DNA of 7,784 nt from Chloroflexota bacterium. GTDB lineage: Bacteria; Chloroflexota; Dehalococcoidia; SM23-28-2; RBG-16-64-32. This document shows, in pieces, positions 1-6,470 of the stretch; within the stretch, counting starts at the first letter, position 1; each line of letters begins with the position of its first letter. Below the pieces are notes generated by a model. That model was not told where the DNA came from and searched no databases. It saw only the letters and a program-made list of their open reading frames with translations. Location: contig VBJS01000077.1 in assembly GCA_005880055.1 (NCBI GenBank), forward strand, positions 1-7,784, read 5' to 3'. A program made the position numbers and the translations under genes.

Positions 1-158
1 GTCTTATCGGTCGAGCCCGGGCTACTTCCGTCGCCCGAAGTGATCGTCGTTTCTTTTACGAACGTCGTCCACTCCGGGCGCTTCCTCAAGTCCCCGGCCA
101 ACGCAAACACATGCTCCCGAGGGGCGTCGATATCGATTGCGGCTTTTAAGCGCGGCAT
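1..158 (-). CDS. SRPBCC/START-like domain protein, N-terminal part (runs off left edge)
   Basis: Reading the minus strand from the ATG at 158-156 gives 52 open codons to the window edge, beginning MPRLKAAIDIDAPREHVFAL. The pattern of a short first beta strand (KAAIDIDAP), then a helix with 'REHVFALAGDLRKRPEW', is the typical opening of SRPBCC (polyketide cyclase / START-like) proteins, which fold a beta-grip around a hydrophobic ligand cavity. The family commonly has about 140-150 residues, so roughly two thirds is outside the window. The start is supported by AGGAGG at 164-169, five bases upstream, and by a promoter at 189-218. No signal peptide is seen, so it is probably cytosolic. The ligand cannot be told from this fragment. 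Family assignment is by pattern recognition of the N-terminus only. Confidence 0.72.
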   Translation of the reverse strand, partial: MPRLKAAIDIDAPREHVFALAGDLRKRPEWTTFVKETTITSGDGSSPGSTDK

Positions 159-188
159 CTGGGCCTCCTGGTGCGATCTCCGAACCGA

Positions 189-218
189 AGGCTAAGAGCC
201 GCGCCGAATCACTGTCAA
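189..218 (-). promoter_or_regulatory. sigma-70-type promoter for the SRPBCC gene
   Basis: On the minus strand there is a perfect TTGACA (213-218), an 18-bp spacer and TAGCCT (189-194), a partial match to TATAAT. Transcription would begin near 182, giving a leader of about 25 bases that contains the AGGAGG site and ends at the ATG at 158. The position fits the gene well; the -10 box is the weak part. Confidence 0.55.
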
Positions 219-315
219 GCGCCGGCGGCCAACTCCAAACAACCGCGCACAGAGAGGTTTGGGCGCTCCTCTGACGGCCGCGTGGGTTTAAGCAATATCC
301 GAAGCCACGAATGTC

Positions 316-343
316 TTGCGGCCGCATGGCTCCCGCGTATAAT
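316..343 (+). promoter_or_regulatory. promoter of tRNA-Gly
   Basis: A perfect TATAAT at 338-343 is preceded, after a 16-bp spacer, by TTGCGG (316-321), which matches only the TTG core of the -35 consensus. The predicted transcription start is about 350, leaving a 5' leader of only some four bases before the mature tRNA end at 354. The strong -10 box directly in front of a tRNA gene makes the call credible. Confidence 0.65.
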
Positions 344-353
344 GATTAGACGA

Positions 354-428
<75 letters not shown>

Positions 429-442
429 TTTGGCATCAAAAG

Positions 443-496
443 CGCACGGCTCGGACTTTTCCATCTGCGGGGGAAGCCAGTTGGGCCGTGCGTTTT
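443..496 (+). terminator. possible intrinsic terminator after tRNA-Gly
   Basis: An 8-bp perfect inverted repeat, CGCACGGC (443-450) with GCCGTGCG (485-492), is flanked by AAAA (438-441) on the left and TTTT (493-496) on the right, so the stem could extend with one bulged G. The 34-base loop is long but contains a small inner pairing, TTCC (459-462) with GGAA (472-475). The T run has only four bases. It is well placed to end the tRNA transcript before the gene at 523; it could equally be a leader structure of that gene. Confidence 0.4.
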
Positions 497-522
497 ACCG
501 TCGTTAACCCGAAAAAACGAGA

Positions 523-1506
523 ATGGTTGCAGACAATTCCTCGCCCAGGATCCTGGTCTCCATCGGGGACGTCGGCCGCGGCGATGTCGCGCTTGCCGGC
601 GGAAAAGGCGCCAACCTGGGCGACTTGGTGAAGGCCGGTATTCCGGTGCCGCCCGCGTTCATCGTAACGGTACCCGCGTACCTCAAATTCGCTGAAAGCA
701 TCGGGCTCATCCAGCAGATCAACCGCATGCTTGCCCGCCTGGACGTGAACAACAACGAGCAGTTGGAACGCACAGCGACGGACCTGAAGGCGCTCATCAT
801 GGGGGAGAGCATGCCCAGCCGGCTGTGCGAAGCGATCCTGCAACAATACGCGGGCATCGGCGCTGGCCCAGTCGCTGTTCGCAGTTCAGCGACGGCGGAA
901 GACCTGGCGGAAGCTTCCTTCGCAGGTCAGCAGGCAAGCTTTCTCAACGTCGAGGGGGAGGAGGAGGTCGTCCTCGCCGTGCAGAGGTGCTGGGCCTCCC
1001 TCTTTGAGCCGCGCGCCATCTTCTACAGGGCGAAGGCGGGGGTGCCGGTCGAACAGCTCGGCATCGCCGTCGTCGTTCAGCGTATGGTCCAATCGGACTG
1101 TTCCGGGGTGGCATTCACACTAGACCCGGTCACCAATGACCCGCGACGAGTAGTGATAGAAGCCGTCTGGGGACTGGGCGAAGCCGCCGTATCCGGTGTT
1201 GTTACCCCCGACATGTACGTCGTCGATAAAGCATCCGGCCGTCTCCTTGATCGCTGCGTCACGCCGCAGGAGCAGCAGCTCGTGCGCGACGCCGATTCGA
1301 CAGGCGAAGACAAGACCGGCTGGTCGATGGTGCCGACGGAACGCAGGAGCAAGCAAAAGCTATCGGATGACGAAGCGCGCGAGCTTGCGGCCATGGCCCG
1401 CCGCGTGGAGGAACACTTCGGATGCCCGCAGGATATCGAGTGGGCCTGCGAGGGCGGCTCGTTTTATATCGTGCAGGCGCGCCCGGTGACCACTACCAAC
1501 ATGTAG
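523..1506 (+). CDS. stand-alone PEP synthase/PPDK-type ATP-grasp (N-terminal) domain protein
   Basis: This 327-residue protein matches the nucleotide-binding domain of phosphoenolpyruvate synthase, pyruvate phosphate dikinase and rifampin phosphotransferase, which moves phosphate from ATP to a catalytic histidine. Visible motifs are GGKGANLG (26-33), RSSATAEDL (120-128), ASFAGQ (131-136), SGVAFT (194-199), the acidic E213, GLGE (217-220), and QDIEWA (303-308) with the closing QARPVT (318-323). Full enzymes run to roughly 790-880 residues. Here TAG follows ten residues after the start of QARP, just where the linker to the phosphohistidine and PEP-binding domains should begin, and no trace of those domains follows. 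The protein therefore cannot perform the whole reaction alone; it would need a separate partner. The ATG at 523 has only an A-rich upstream region (weak SD), but the N-terminus aligns well with the family. The fold assignment is secure; the role is unknown. Confidence 0.85.
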   Translation: MVADNSSPRILVSIGDVGRGDVALAGGKGANLGDLVKAGIPVPPAFIVTVPAYLKFAESIGLIQQINRMLARLDVNNNEQLERTATDLKALIMGESMPSRLCEAILQQYAGIGAGPVAVRSSATAEDLAEASFAGQQASFLNVEGEEEVVLAVQRCWASLFEPRAIFYRAKAGVPVEQLGIAVVVQRMVQSDCSGVAFTLDPVTNDPRRVVIEAVWGLGEAAVSGVVTPDMYVVDKASGRLLDRCVTPQEQQLVRDADSTGEDKTGWSMVPTERRSKQKLSDDEARELAAMARRVEEHFGCPQDIEWACEGGSFYIVQARPVTTTNM

Positions 1507-1510
1507 ACTT

Positions 1511-1546
1511 CCTCTAGTGAGCCAGTCGACATCTGACTCTAAGAGG
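1511..1546. terminator. weak stem-loop between convergent genes
   Basis: In the 46 bases between the stop at 1506 and the convergent stop at 1553, CCTCT (1511-1515) can pair with AGAGG (1542-1546), with inner GAG/CTC and CAG/CTG pairings around a seven-base loop. It is interrupted and lacks a T run, so it is a poor intrinsic terminator. Its position between two convergent genes is the main argument for it. Confidence 0.25.
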
Positions 1547-1552
1547 GTGTGT

Positions 1553-2353
1553 CTAGCGGCGCGCCGGCTGCGGCTCCTCCGCCCAGTACCCGGCGCGGCC
1601 GTAGTGCCGGTGTAGCTCCTCCTCGAACGCCCGGTTCACCGCCATCCCCGGGCGATATTCCGGAGCGTTCTTGATCACCTGCCGTTCGGCTTCGACGAAG
1701 ACCTTGGACTCATCCCAGCTTACCGATCCCACCCACCGCGGCGAAAACAACACATGCTTACCGGGCCGCCAGTTACGGGTCTCGATGTCTAGGTAGCGAA
1801 TCGTCCACGTCTCGTCGTCAGTTAGCAGGTCATCCACGTGGCCGATCTCCCCGTCTGGAGCCTGTACGCGATAGCCTGTCACTTCTCGAAGGGCCCGCAG
1901 ATGCGGGTCGCCCTCCTGCTCTCCGAAGAAGCCCTCTCCTCCGGCGCCGCCTTTTTGCTGCTCCGCAACCGTTTCTGGCACCGCAATTTCCGGCGCCATT
2001 CCTACCGTACCCGCTGTAAACAACCCGCCGGTCCAGTACGCCGGCCAGCGATAGTACCGCGCCAGCTCGATCTCCCGCTGGCGTGATACCGGCCTGTCGG
2101 CGTCAATGCCGGGGCTGTCCTCAATTTCGCGCTTCGTAAGGTTGACCGGGAAGCTGCGCGCATTCCAATCGGCCTCACCCAGCGAAACCGGCGAAATCAG
2201 AACCAGCCGCCCCGTCAGCCATCCGCCTGTATCGGCGACCATGTAGCGCACAGTCCACTCCCCATCATCGAAGTAGAAGTCGTGCACCTTTCCGATCGGC
2301 CCGTCTGTGGCCAGGATCTCCGTGCCCAGCAGATCCTTCAAGCTCCTGAGCAT
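1553..2353 (-). CDS. double PRC-barrel domain protein
   Basis: The protein has 266 residues from the ATG at 2353. A longer reading from TTG at 2371 is unlikely, because its extra residues KRRRQ are simply the translated ribosome binding site. Two similar halves are visible. The first (about 1-107) opens with MLRSLKDLLGTEILATDGPI and the second (about 150-257) has LREVTGYRVQAPDGEIG. Each has the small all-beta PRC-barrel pattern with 'WTVRYMVADT' or 'WTIRYLDIET', and each ends in a related tail, RYYRWPAYW or HRHYGRAGYW. A Gly-rich linker (about 130-150) joins them. PRC-barrels occur in the H subunit of photosynthetic reaction centres, in the rRNA-processing protein RimM and in many uncharacterised proteins; no photosynthetic neighbours are present. 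There are no membrane segments. It is probably co-transcribed with the upstream zinc-ribbon gene. Molecular function is unknown. Confidence 0.85.
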   Translation of the reverse strand: MLRSLKDLLGTEILATDGPIGKVHDFYFDDGEWTVRYMVADTGGWLTGRLVLISPVSLGEADWNARSFPVNLTKREIEDSPGIDADRPVSRQREIELARYYRWPAYWTGGLFTAGTVGMAPEIAVPETVAEQQKGGAGGEGFFGEQEGDPHLRALREVTGYRVQAPDGEIGHVDDLLTDDETWTIRYLDIETRNWRPGKHVLFSPRWVGSVSWDESKVFVEAERQVIKNAPEYRPGMAVNRAFEEELHRHYGRAGYWAEEPQPARR

Positions 2354-2356
2354 TTG

Positions 2357-2365
2357 CCTCCTCCT
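2357..2365 (-). promoter_or_regulatory. ribosome binding site fixing the PRC-barrel start
   Basis: The minus strand reads AGGAGGAGG here. The upstream AGGAGG copy (2360-2365) lies six bases before the ATG at 2353, an ideal spacing, and lies inside the longer open frame. This rules out the upstream TTG start at 2371. Confidence 0.8.
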
Positions 2366-2378
2366 TTTCAAATGACTT

Positions 2379-2421
2379 CGCCCTGCGCCTGCCGACCGTC
2401 CAGACCGCCAGGCCCAGGGCG
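2379..2421 (-). other. intercistronic inverted repeat (strong hairpin)
   Basis: Thirteen-base arms at 2379-2391 and 2409-2421 are complementary at all but one position, leaving a 17-base loop. The stem is very GC-rich. It lies in the 105-bp gap between the zinc-ribbon gene and the PRC-barrel gene, with its nearer arm 13 bases before the ribosome binding site of the latter. No T run follows on the minus strand, so it is not a normal intrinsic terminator for that transcript. Possible roles are an RNA-processing or stability element, partial attenuation, or a protein-binding palindrome. The structure is seen directly; its role is inference. Confidence 0.5.
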
Positions 2422-2458
2422 TTTCTCCGCTTGCTGAAGACCGACAGAGATTCCCTGA

Positions 2459-2644
2459 CTAGACGCCCAACTCCTGCAGCTCCTTCTCCTTGATCTCCTG
2501 ACGGCGCATCTCCGGCGCCTCGTCGATCCACGTTCGGATGGATTTGCGGTAGCCACACTGCAGGCACACCAGGTCAGTGCTCCCAACGTCCTTTTCTACG
2601 TACAGGTCTCCCGCGCAGCGGGCGCACCCTTTGAATACGATCAT
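2459..2644 (-). CDS. small zinc-ribbon protein
   Basis: The protein has 61 residues from the ATG at 2644, chosen because AGGAGG (2651-2656) stands six bases upstream; a longer reading to 2680 lacks such support. Two knuckles, C7-A-R-C10 and C27-L-Q-C30, form a compact four-cysteine zinc ribbon (MIVFKGCARCAGDLYVEKDV, then LVCLQCGYRK). The tail, from about residue 41, is charged and probably helical (EMRRQEIKEKELQELGV). Similar short proteins with GDLY...CLQCGY are familiar to me from Chloroflexota genomes, where they are annotated as hypothetical. It is too small to be an enzyme; a nucleic-acid or protein-binding role is plausible but not shown. It is upstream of, and probably co-transcribed with, the PRC-barrel gene. 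Confidence 0.8.
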   Translation of the reverse strand: MIVFKGCARCAGDLYVEKDVGSTDLVCLQCGYRKSIRTWIDEAPEMRRQEIKEKELQELGV

Positions 2645-2650
2645 CGCGAA

Positions 2651-2656
2651 CCTCCT
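2651..2656 (-). promoter_or_regulatory. ribosome binding site fixing the zinc-ribbon start
   Basis: A perfect AGGAGG on the minus strand lies six bases before the ATG at 2644. It selects this start over the in-frame ATG at 2680. Confidence 0.8.
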
Positions 2657-2707
2657 AAAATGGCTCTTCCAATCACGCAAACTCTAATCGCCCGCCGCTT
2701 TCACCCG

Positions 2708-2714
2708 TATAAAT
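2708..2714. promoter_or_regulatory. AT-rich -10-like element in the divergent intergenic region
   Basis: GTATAAATAC (2707-2716) is nearly palindromic and stands out in a GC-rich background between the divergent zinc-ribbon and histidine-kinase genes. It gives TATAAA on the plus strand and TATTTATA on the minus strand. No good -35 box is correctly spaced on the plus strand. On the minus strand TTGCAT, inside the repeat copy at 2724-2738, is a possible partner. Direction and use are uncertain. Confidence 0.3.
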
Positions 2715-2723
2715 ACAGGCCGC

Positions 2724-2738
2724 TCAACAGGATGCAAA
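2724..2738 (+). repeat. 15-bp imperfect direct repeat, copy 1
   Basis: TCAACAGGATGCAAA occurs here and recurs with a single change (C to A) exactly 60 bp downstream. Both copies lie in the control region shared by the divergent zinc-ribbon and histidine-kinase genes. This is a candidate regulator binding site; no known operator is recognised. Confidence 0.45.
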
Positions 2739-2783
2739 CTTGTAAAAGCGGGGCGGTCAGCCACCTCGGATTTCAGTTCTCTA

Positions 2784-2798
2784 TCAAAAGGATGCAAA
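2784..2798 (+). repeat. 15-bp imperfect direct repeat, copy 2
   Basis: TCAAAAGGATGCAAA ends two bases before the proposed ATG of the kinase at 2800. Its AAAGG part would also be the kinase ribosome binding site (about eight-base spacing). Protein bound here could block translation initiation or elongation of RNA polymerase; alternatively the similarity to copy 1 is accidental. Confidence 0.45.
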
Positions 2799-2799
2799 T

Positions 2800-5733
2800 A
2801 TGCCGAAATATGGTGATTCTTGGCCTTTCTGCTCGTTGTCTGCCTCTCGTGCGAGCGTTACAGTGTCTTATGCAACCCTGCAGGATGAGAGGCTGTGCTT
2901 GTTGCGTGAGTCCGAACCCAAGGTGCGGCGCCCCCGAACCCCCCCTCACCCCGAAACCGAAGGGCGGGAGGTTCAACCGCCTGCCCCGCGGTTCGCGCCT
3001 GCCCCTCGCTCCCAGCCACAAGACGCCTTCCGGCTGATTGCAGACCCGGCGCCGTTCATTATCTGGTTCGTCAGCCCGGACGGCGCCACGCTTTACAACG
3101 AGGCGTGGAAGGAGTTTACCGGGCAAGAAGACGACTCCAAGGGATCGCAGACGTGGATAACCCTCGTCCATCCTGAAGAACGCGAATCCGCTATCTCAGC
3201 GTACCGCTCCGCGGTTAGAGACGGCCGCCCGTTCTCCTGTCAATATCGCCTCCGTCGTGCCGATGGCGAGTATCGGTGGGTGCTCGGCGTCGGGGGGCCG
3301 CTCGCTGATGCCACCGGCCAATCCTCCGGCTACATCGGCTACTGTCTCGATATCACCGATCGCATCCGGACCGAGGAAGCTCTCCGCCGCGCCGAGGGCC
3401 AACACCGCGATATTTACGAGAACGCCGTCTTCGGCATCTTCCAGACAACTCCGGATGGCCGCTTCATTAGCGCCAACCGCGCCCTCGCCGAGATGTTCGG
3501 TTACAGCGATGCCGAGGAACTGATGGCCAACGTCACTGACATCGGCCGGCAGATTCACGTGGAACCAGAACGCCGGGCGCAGTTCGCGCACCTCCTCGAG
3601 GAGCACGGCGAGGTCCATGATTTTGAGTCCCAGGCGTATTCCCGGGAAGGCATCATCTGGATCTCGCTGACGGCAAGGGCCAAGCGCGATGAAACGGGCC
3701 GGGTGCAGAGCTTCGAGGGAATTGTACGCGATATTACCAACCGGAAGCGGGTCGAACAGGCCCTCGCTGAAAGCGAAGAGCGCTTTCGCCTTCTCAGCGC
3801 CGCGTCGCCGATTGGAATATTCGTCACAGACCCCGCCGGGCGCTGCACATACTGTAATCCCGCCGCGCAACGCATCTCCGGCCTCAGTGCCCAGGATGCC
3901 ATGGGCCTCGGCTGGCTGCGTCGTGTCCCTGCTGAGGACCGCAGGCGCATTCTCAAGAACTGGGCTACCGGCGGCGCTGCACAGGAGTCGCAGGAGGTCC
4001 GCTTCCGCCGGCCGGACGGCAGCCTGCGCTGGGTGCGTCTTCGTTCGTCTCCCCTTCTCACGCCCGATGGCGCCATGCTGGGATACGTGGGTACCCTCGA
4101 AGATGTGACAGAGCACAAGTCCTCCGAGGATGCCCTTCGCGACAGCGAGCGCCAGTTCCGTGCAGTTTTCGAAGGCGCCAGAGACGCCCTGGTGATCGTG
4201 GACGACGAGGGGCGCTTCTTGGATATGAATCCAGCCGCCTGCAACCTTTTCGGCCGCGCCCGGGAGGAGCTCCTCGGTCGCACACTCGCCCACTACGCAA
4301 TCGAAGCCGATGCGGCCGCCGCCTCGCAGCCGCCGCTTCAAGAAGGCGCCCCCGAGGGCGAGCTCCAGGTGCGCCGCCCTGACGGCAGCCTTCGCTACCT
4401 GGAATACAGCGCCACCGCTGACTTCCTGCCCGGGCGCCACCTGGCAGTCATGCGCGACGTCACCGAACGGCGTAAGGAAGATTCCGAGGTGCGCTTTCTT
4501 GCAGACGCTACTGCCCTCCTCACCTCTTCCCTTGACTATGAGACCACCCTGGCGCAGGTGGCCCGCCTGGCCGTCCCGTACCTGGCTGACTCTTGCTCCG
4601 TCCACGTCTTCAGCGAGGGGCGCATGTCTCACCGCGCTTCCGTCGCGCACGTGCACCCCAAAAAAGAAGACCTCATGCGGCGCCTGCATGGCAATTACCC
4701 GCCGCGACCGGGCGGCCCGCACCCTTTCGCCCGGCTTATTGAGACGGCGCAGCCGGTGTTAGTCGAGGAGGTCGACTACGATGTGCTCGATCAAATAGTC
4801 GAGGATGATGAGCACCGGCGCATCCTTAAGGAGCTGGACTTCGCCTCCTACATAGCGGTTCCCCTTATCGCGCGCGGGCGGCTTTTCGGGGCTCTCACCT
4901 TCGCCAGAGAACGGGGCCAGCCCCACTACTCTCAGCAGGATGTCGGCCTCACCGAGGAGCTTGCCCGGCGGGCAGCACTCGCGATTGACAACGCCCGGCT
5001 GTTCAACGAATCTCAGCGCATCACAGAGGAGTTGCGCCTGGCCAACGAAGCCAAGGACGAGTTCCTGGGCCTTGTTTCCCATGAGCTGCGCACTCCCATC
5101 ACATCGCTCTATGGCGGCGCCCGTATCCTGCGATCTCGCTTCGCCCAGCTGGACGAGGAAAGCCGCGACGATCTCCTCGCTGACCTCGAGCAAGAGTCCG
5201 AGCGCCTCCACCGCATCGTTGAAGACCTGCTCGTGCTCGCCCGAATGGAGCTGGGCGACACGGTCAGTGCGGAGCCGGTCATGGTCCGGCAGCTTGTCGA
5301 CCGCGTCGCCGCTGATTTTCTCAAGCGTCATCCTAATCGGCGTTTGAAGCTGCAAGTCCCGCCCGGCCTTCGTCCCGTTGAAGCGGAAACAACATATCTG
5401 GAGCAGGTCCTGCGCAATCTGCTGAGCAACGCCGACAAGTATTCTCGGGCGGACTCCGCTATCGAAGTGCGCGCCCGTGAAGAGGACGACACGGTGGCCG
5501 TTTCCGTCCTTGATCGCGGCGCGGGGATCAGCGCCGAAGAGACCGAGCTTATATTCGAGCGTTTCTACCGGTCCGGACGCACGTCGCAGCAGGCCCGGGG
5601 TGTCGGCATCGGCCTTACCGTCTGTAAGAGATTGATCGAAACCCTGGGCGGACGTGTATGGGCGCGCCCGCGAAAAGGGGGCGGCCTCGAAGTGGGCTTC
5701 AGCCTCCCCGCCTCTCACGAGGCGTCGCGGTGA
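2800..5733 (+). CDS. soluble multi-PAS/GAF sensor histidine kinase
   Basis: The protein has 977 residues with no membrane segment or signal peptide, so it senses a cytosolic cue. After a Pro-rich, probably disordered leader (about 36-74) come four PAS/PAC units (about 75-195, 200-318, 325-443 and 448-560). Each of the first three ends in a DIT/DVT motif and short signalling helix. A GAF domain follows (about 566-735, with YIAVPLIARGRLFGALTF). The HisKA domain carries SHELRTPITS with phospho-acceptor His761. The ATPase domain shows the N box NLLSNADKYS (N877), DRGAGIS (D905, G907, G909), the F box IFERFYR (918-924) and the G2 box GVGIGLT. It would autophosphorylate His761 and pass phosphate to the overlapping response regulator. 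No haem, flavin or other cofactor signature was recognised. The start is uncertain: ATG 2800 has AAAGG upstream, but the in-frame TTG at 2899 has GAGAGG at a good distance, and residues before about 75 show no domain. Confidence 0.93.
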   Translation: MPKYGDSWPFCSLSASRASVTVSYATLQDERLCLLRESEPKVRRPRTPPHPETEGREVQPPAPRFAPAPRSQPQDAFRLIADPAPFIIWFVSPDGATLYNEAWKEFTGQEDDSKGSQTWITLVHPEERESAISAYRSAVRDGRPFSCQYRLRRADGEYRWVLGVGGPLADATGQSSGYIGYCLDITDRIRTEEALRRAEGQHRDIYENAVFGIFQTTPDGRFISANRALAEMFGYSDAEELMANVTDIGRQIHVEPERRAQFAHLLEEHGEVHDFESQAYSREGIIWISLTARAKRDETGRVQSFEGIVRDITNRKRVEQALAESEERFRLLSAASPIGIFVTDPAGRCTYCNPAAQRISGLSAQDAMGLGWLRRVPAEDRRRILKNWATGGAAQESQEVRFRRPDGSLRWVRLRSSPLLTPDGAMLGYVGTLEDVTEHKSSEDALRDSERQFRAVFEGARDALVIVDDEGRFLDMNPAACNLFGRAREELLGRTLAHYAIEADAAAASQPPLQEGAPEGELQVRRPDGSLRYLEYSATADFLPGRHLAVMRDVTERRKEDSEVRFLADATALLTSSLDYETTLAQVARLAVPYLADSCSVHVFSEGRMSHRASVAHVHPKKEDLMRRLHGNYPPRPGGPHPFARLIETAQPVLVEEVDYDVLDQIVEDDEHRRILKELDFASYIAVPLIARGRLFGALTFARERGQPHYSQQDVGLTEELARRAALAIDNARLFNESQRITEELRLANEAKDEFLGLVSHELRTPITSLYGGARILRSRFAQLDEESRDDLLADLEQESERLHRIVEDLLVLARMELGDTVSAEPVMVRQLVDRVAADFLKRHPNRRLKLQVPPGLRPVEAETTYLEQVLRNLLSNADKYSRADSAIEVRAREEDDTVAVSVLDRGAGISAEETELIFERFYRSGRTSQQARGVGIGLTVCKRLIETLGGRVWARPRKGGGLEVGFSLPASHEASR
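5719..5722 (+). promoter_or_regulatory. ribosome binding site of the response regulator, inside the kinase gene
   Basis: GAGG lies seven bases before the GTG at 5730, whose last two bases form the start of the kinase stop codon TGA (5731-5733). This selects GTG 5730 as the start and points to translational coupling. Confidence 0.65.
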
Positions 5734-6452
5734 ACTCCCGTCCTACAGTCCTCGCCGTCGATGACGAGCCAAGTATCCTCCGCATGCTTTCGATTGAACT
5801 TAAGGAGCAAGGCTTCGATGTATTGACCGCGGCCGACGGAGCAGACGCGCTCGCGCTCGCCGATGTCCACCCGCCGGATATCGTACTGCTGGATATACTG
5901 ATGCCGGACCAGGACGGCCTGGATGTTCTCGCCGCCTTGCGCAGCCGCCGGGACGTGCCCGTCATCTTCGTGACCGCCAAGGATGGCGGGTCGGACCGTG
6001 TACAGGGCCTGGAGTCCGGCGCTGATGACTACATCGTCAAGCCTTTCAGCGCGGAAGAGCTGAGCGCCCGGATTCGCGCAGTCTTGCGCCGGTGGGCCGG
6101 CCGCGCCAAAGTTGCGAGAGTCGTCACCGCCGGGCGATTGACGGTCGATCTAGTGGCCAATACGAGCACTCTGGACGGCAAGACGCTGGACCTAACCCGT
6201 ACTGAATGGTCAGTGTTGCAGCACCTTGCCGCCAACGCCGGCCGCGTCGTCCTCAATTCAGAGCTGCTAACTAAGGTCTGGGGTCCAGAGTATCGCGACG
6301 AGCTTCAGTACCTGCGTGTCTGGATCTCACGACTCCGCCGTAAGATCGAAGACAATCCCGCCCAGCCCTCCGTCATCAAGACGCTTCACGGGATCGGCTA
6401 CATAATGGAGCCATCGTTGGACGGCGAGACGGTTGCCCCTTCTCGCGCGTGA
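5730..6452 (+). CDS. OmpR/KdpE-type response regulator, winged-helix
   Basis: The protein has 240 residues from GTG 5730, overlapping the kinase stop codon (GTGA). A longer frame opens at 5658, but its extra 24 residues are the kinase C-terminal coding region in another frame and precede the usual receiver start. The receiver domain has the acidic pair D11-D12, phospho-acceptor D55 (LLDILMPDQDG), T82 and K104 (KPF). The DNA-binding domain (about 130-230) has LDLTRTEWSVLQHLAANAGR, the recognition segment LTKVWGPEYRDELQYLRVWI, and the wing with KTLHGIGYIM. The WGPEY...YLRVWISRLRRKIE pattern is most like KdpE in the OmpR/PhoB family. The kinase partner, however, is not KdpD-like (no KdpD or Usp domain, no membrane segments) and no kdp transport genes are in view, so potassium control should not be assumed. 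It is the last gene of the operon. Confidence 0.94.
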   Translation: MNSRPTVLAVDDEPSILRMLSIELKEQGFDVLTAADGADALALADVHPPDIVLLDILMPDQDGLDVLAALRSRRDVPVIFVTAKDGGSDRVQGLESGADDYIVKPFSAEELSARIRAVLRRWAGRAKVARVVTAGRLTVDLVANTSTLDGKTLDLTRTEWSVLQHLAANAGRVVLNSELLTKVWGPEYRDELQYLRVWISRLRRKIEDNPAQPSVIKTLHGIGYIMEPSLDGETVAPSRA

Positions 6453-6470
6453 TTCCTCCGCCCCACGGGG

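Noticed and set aside
4006..4400. Similar DNA around the two RRPDGSLR motifs in the third and fourth PAS domains
   Set aside because: This is explained by the ordinary PAS/PAC motif and shared codon choice, not by a mobile or regulatory repeat.
3196..4722. A 508-codon open frame antisense to the kinase
   Set aside because: It has no ribosome binding site or recognisable domain. The sense frame encodes unmistakable PAS and GAF domains, and long antisense frames are expected in GC-rich coding DNA.
4759..5718. A 319-codon open frame antisense to the kinase C-terminal half
   Set aside because: It is the mirror of the conserved HisKA and ATPase coding sequence and shows no family features of its own.
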